From: Fomitopsis serialis
Lineage: Eukaryota; Basidiomycota; Agaricomycetes; Polyporales; Fomitopsidaceae
Assembly (NCBI RefSeq): GCF_022376445.1
Contig: NW_025955210.1
Coordinates: forward strand, 1 to 57,509
Direction: 5' to 3'
Length of the DNA: 57,509 bases
The notes beneath the pieces are model-generated. The model was not told the origin of the DNA and ran no database searches. It was given only the letters and a program-made list of their open reading frames with translations. Positions 56,540 to 57,509 of the stretch are shown here, one piece after another (position 1 is the stretch's first letter; the number at the start of each line of letters is the position of its first letter). The translations under genes were made by a program, and so were the position numbers.

Positions 56540-57509
56540 TTACGCTCTGGAAGCGGTCTTCTTCTCCCAGTTCGCGTTGAACATGTCATCGTCCTCATCG
56601 TCTTCAGCGGGGCCCCCGTCGCCAGCGTCACTGTCGTCGACACGCAATCCTGCGAGCGCACTGACAGTGTAATTTATGGTCAGCAAGAATTGAGAGCACA
56701 CAAGATCATGTTACCGTATATAGTTGTTCAGCGTGGAGTCCATGGACTTGACGAAGGCAATGACCCCGGCACGCTTCTCGCAATCGCCTGTGCTGGCGAG
56801 CCGCCTGAACTTGTCGATCCGAGCCTGGAAGCGGTCGTGCCTGGGACTCTCAAGTTAGCTGGGTGTGTTATAGCCGGTGTTGACTTACTCGACAGTGTAG
56901 TGCCTCTCGTCGAAATTGATGGTCTGTCCCCTTGCCGCCTCTTCAAGCGCAACAAGTATCTGGCCATCATAAAAATCAACTGAGGGGTCATCTAGTCAAA
57001 GAGGATACGTAGACTCACCGCACTGCACGAAAGTGCAATCATGTTGCTGGATAGTGGTTTGCCGAGGTCAAACCGCGCCTGGTTCTCCTTACGCATTCCC
57101 TCGGGGTTTGCTCCAAGCCACCACTGACGGGCCATGAGCTCCGCCAGGGTCTCGCTGTGGAAGGGCATGTCGAAGTCGACTTCCCAGGTCTTGTCCCGAG
57201 GTCAGATGTCAGTTATGACCACGTTGTAGGATATCAACTATATACGTACCACGGGGTCAAGGTCGGGGTCAGGCATTTCGAGGTTGCCGTGGTGGAAAGC
57301 GTCCTTCTCCTTGAGCCATTTGATGCGGGCCTCTGTCGCCTTGGCCAGCTTCTCAGCCCTGGCTGCGGCGTTGAGCCTCTTACCGTCACGGCCCCGGTCG
57401 GACACCTTCACGTGCAAGAAATCCTTCTCAACCACAGTTTTGCTTTCTGCTTGATTTCTTGACGGTACTGCGAGGAGACCTTGAAGACCTGATGCCCAGC
57501 AACATCGCG
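56540..57509 (-). CDS. DUF6532-like gene, 3' part (5' end beyond the window)
   Basis: Enters at the window edge with VFKVSSQYRQEIKQKAK, aligning to VWTGASQLRNEVKKKAK of the gene at 46 kb. It continues through AEKLAKATEARIKWLKEKDA, MPFHSETLAELMARQWWLGA, LGKPLSSNMIALSCSA, ILVALEEAARGQTINFDERH, HDRFQARIDKFRRLAS and FVKSMDSTLNNYI, ending WEKKTASRA at 56540. Introns of 50-60 nt separate these blocks. One frame shift near 57440 may be an intron or decay. Same family as the 46-49 kb gene, and the better preserved of the two. Confidence 0.65.

Overview
The window looks like the genome of a basidiomycete fungus, most likely an Agaricomycete. The reasons are: short GT..AG introns of about 45-65 nt with CTNAY-like branch points, a Plavaka (CACTA-like) transposase, BED/hAT transposases, Ty1/copia and chromodomain Ty3/gypsy remnants, an AROM-type shikimate gene relic and genes resembling DUF6532. 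No ribosomal RNA, no intact tRNA and no bacterial-style operon is visible. Most of the window is repeat-rich accessory DNA made of transposons nested in other transposons.

Layout. 0-7.3 kb: three hypothetical multi-exon genes with low-complexity, charged products; one has a cysteine cluster. 7.4-8.6 kb: a 75-bp tandem repeat and spacer. 8.6-11.6 kb: a nearly complete Plavaka transposase. 11.7-15.2 kb: relics of two housekeeping genes, ARO1 (AROM) and PRP8. 15.9-17.3 kb: a 1.4-kb palindrome flanked by an 8-bp direct repeat. 17.5-20.8 kb: an apparently intact hAT transposase. 21.8-22.6 kb: a small intact four-exon gene with an MGxxxS N-terminus. 24.3-25.4 kb: a casein kinase 1 homologue with one frameshift.

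27.2-37.6 kb is a set of nested insertions. A copia element (minus strand) is split by an 8.7-kb hAT element with a perfect 8-bp target duplication. That hAT is itself split by a 3.3-kb insertion carrying a broken F-box/LRR-like gene fragment. Upstream of its transposase the hAT carries an ORF with two predicted membrane segments and a ubiquitin-like domain ending RLRAGG.

41.1-44.4 kb: a chromovirus integrase cut by a 2.57-kb inverted-repeat element. 44.4-49.9 kb: a TIR-bounded segment with a DUF6532-like gene. 49.9-51.4 kb: a satellite with a 298-bp higher-order period. 51.8-52.2 kb: a 404-bp MITE. 52.2-53.9 kb: a GC-rich array containing a repeated hairpin whose stem shows compensatory changes. 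54.0-54.8 kb: a second member of the MGxxxS gene family. 56.5-57.5 kb: the 3' part of a second DUF6532-like gene.

The genes do not form one pathway. The best candidates for something undescribed are the paired MGxxxS genes (21.8 and 54.4 kb), which share intron phases and C-terminal motifs, and the membrane plus ubiquitin-like ORF carried by the hAT element. All assignments were read by eye from the sequence; no database search was run.
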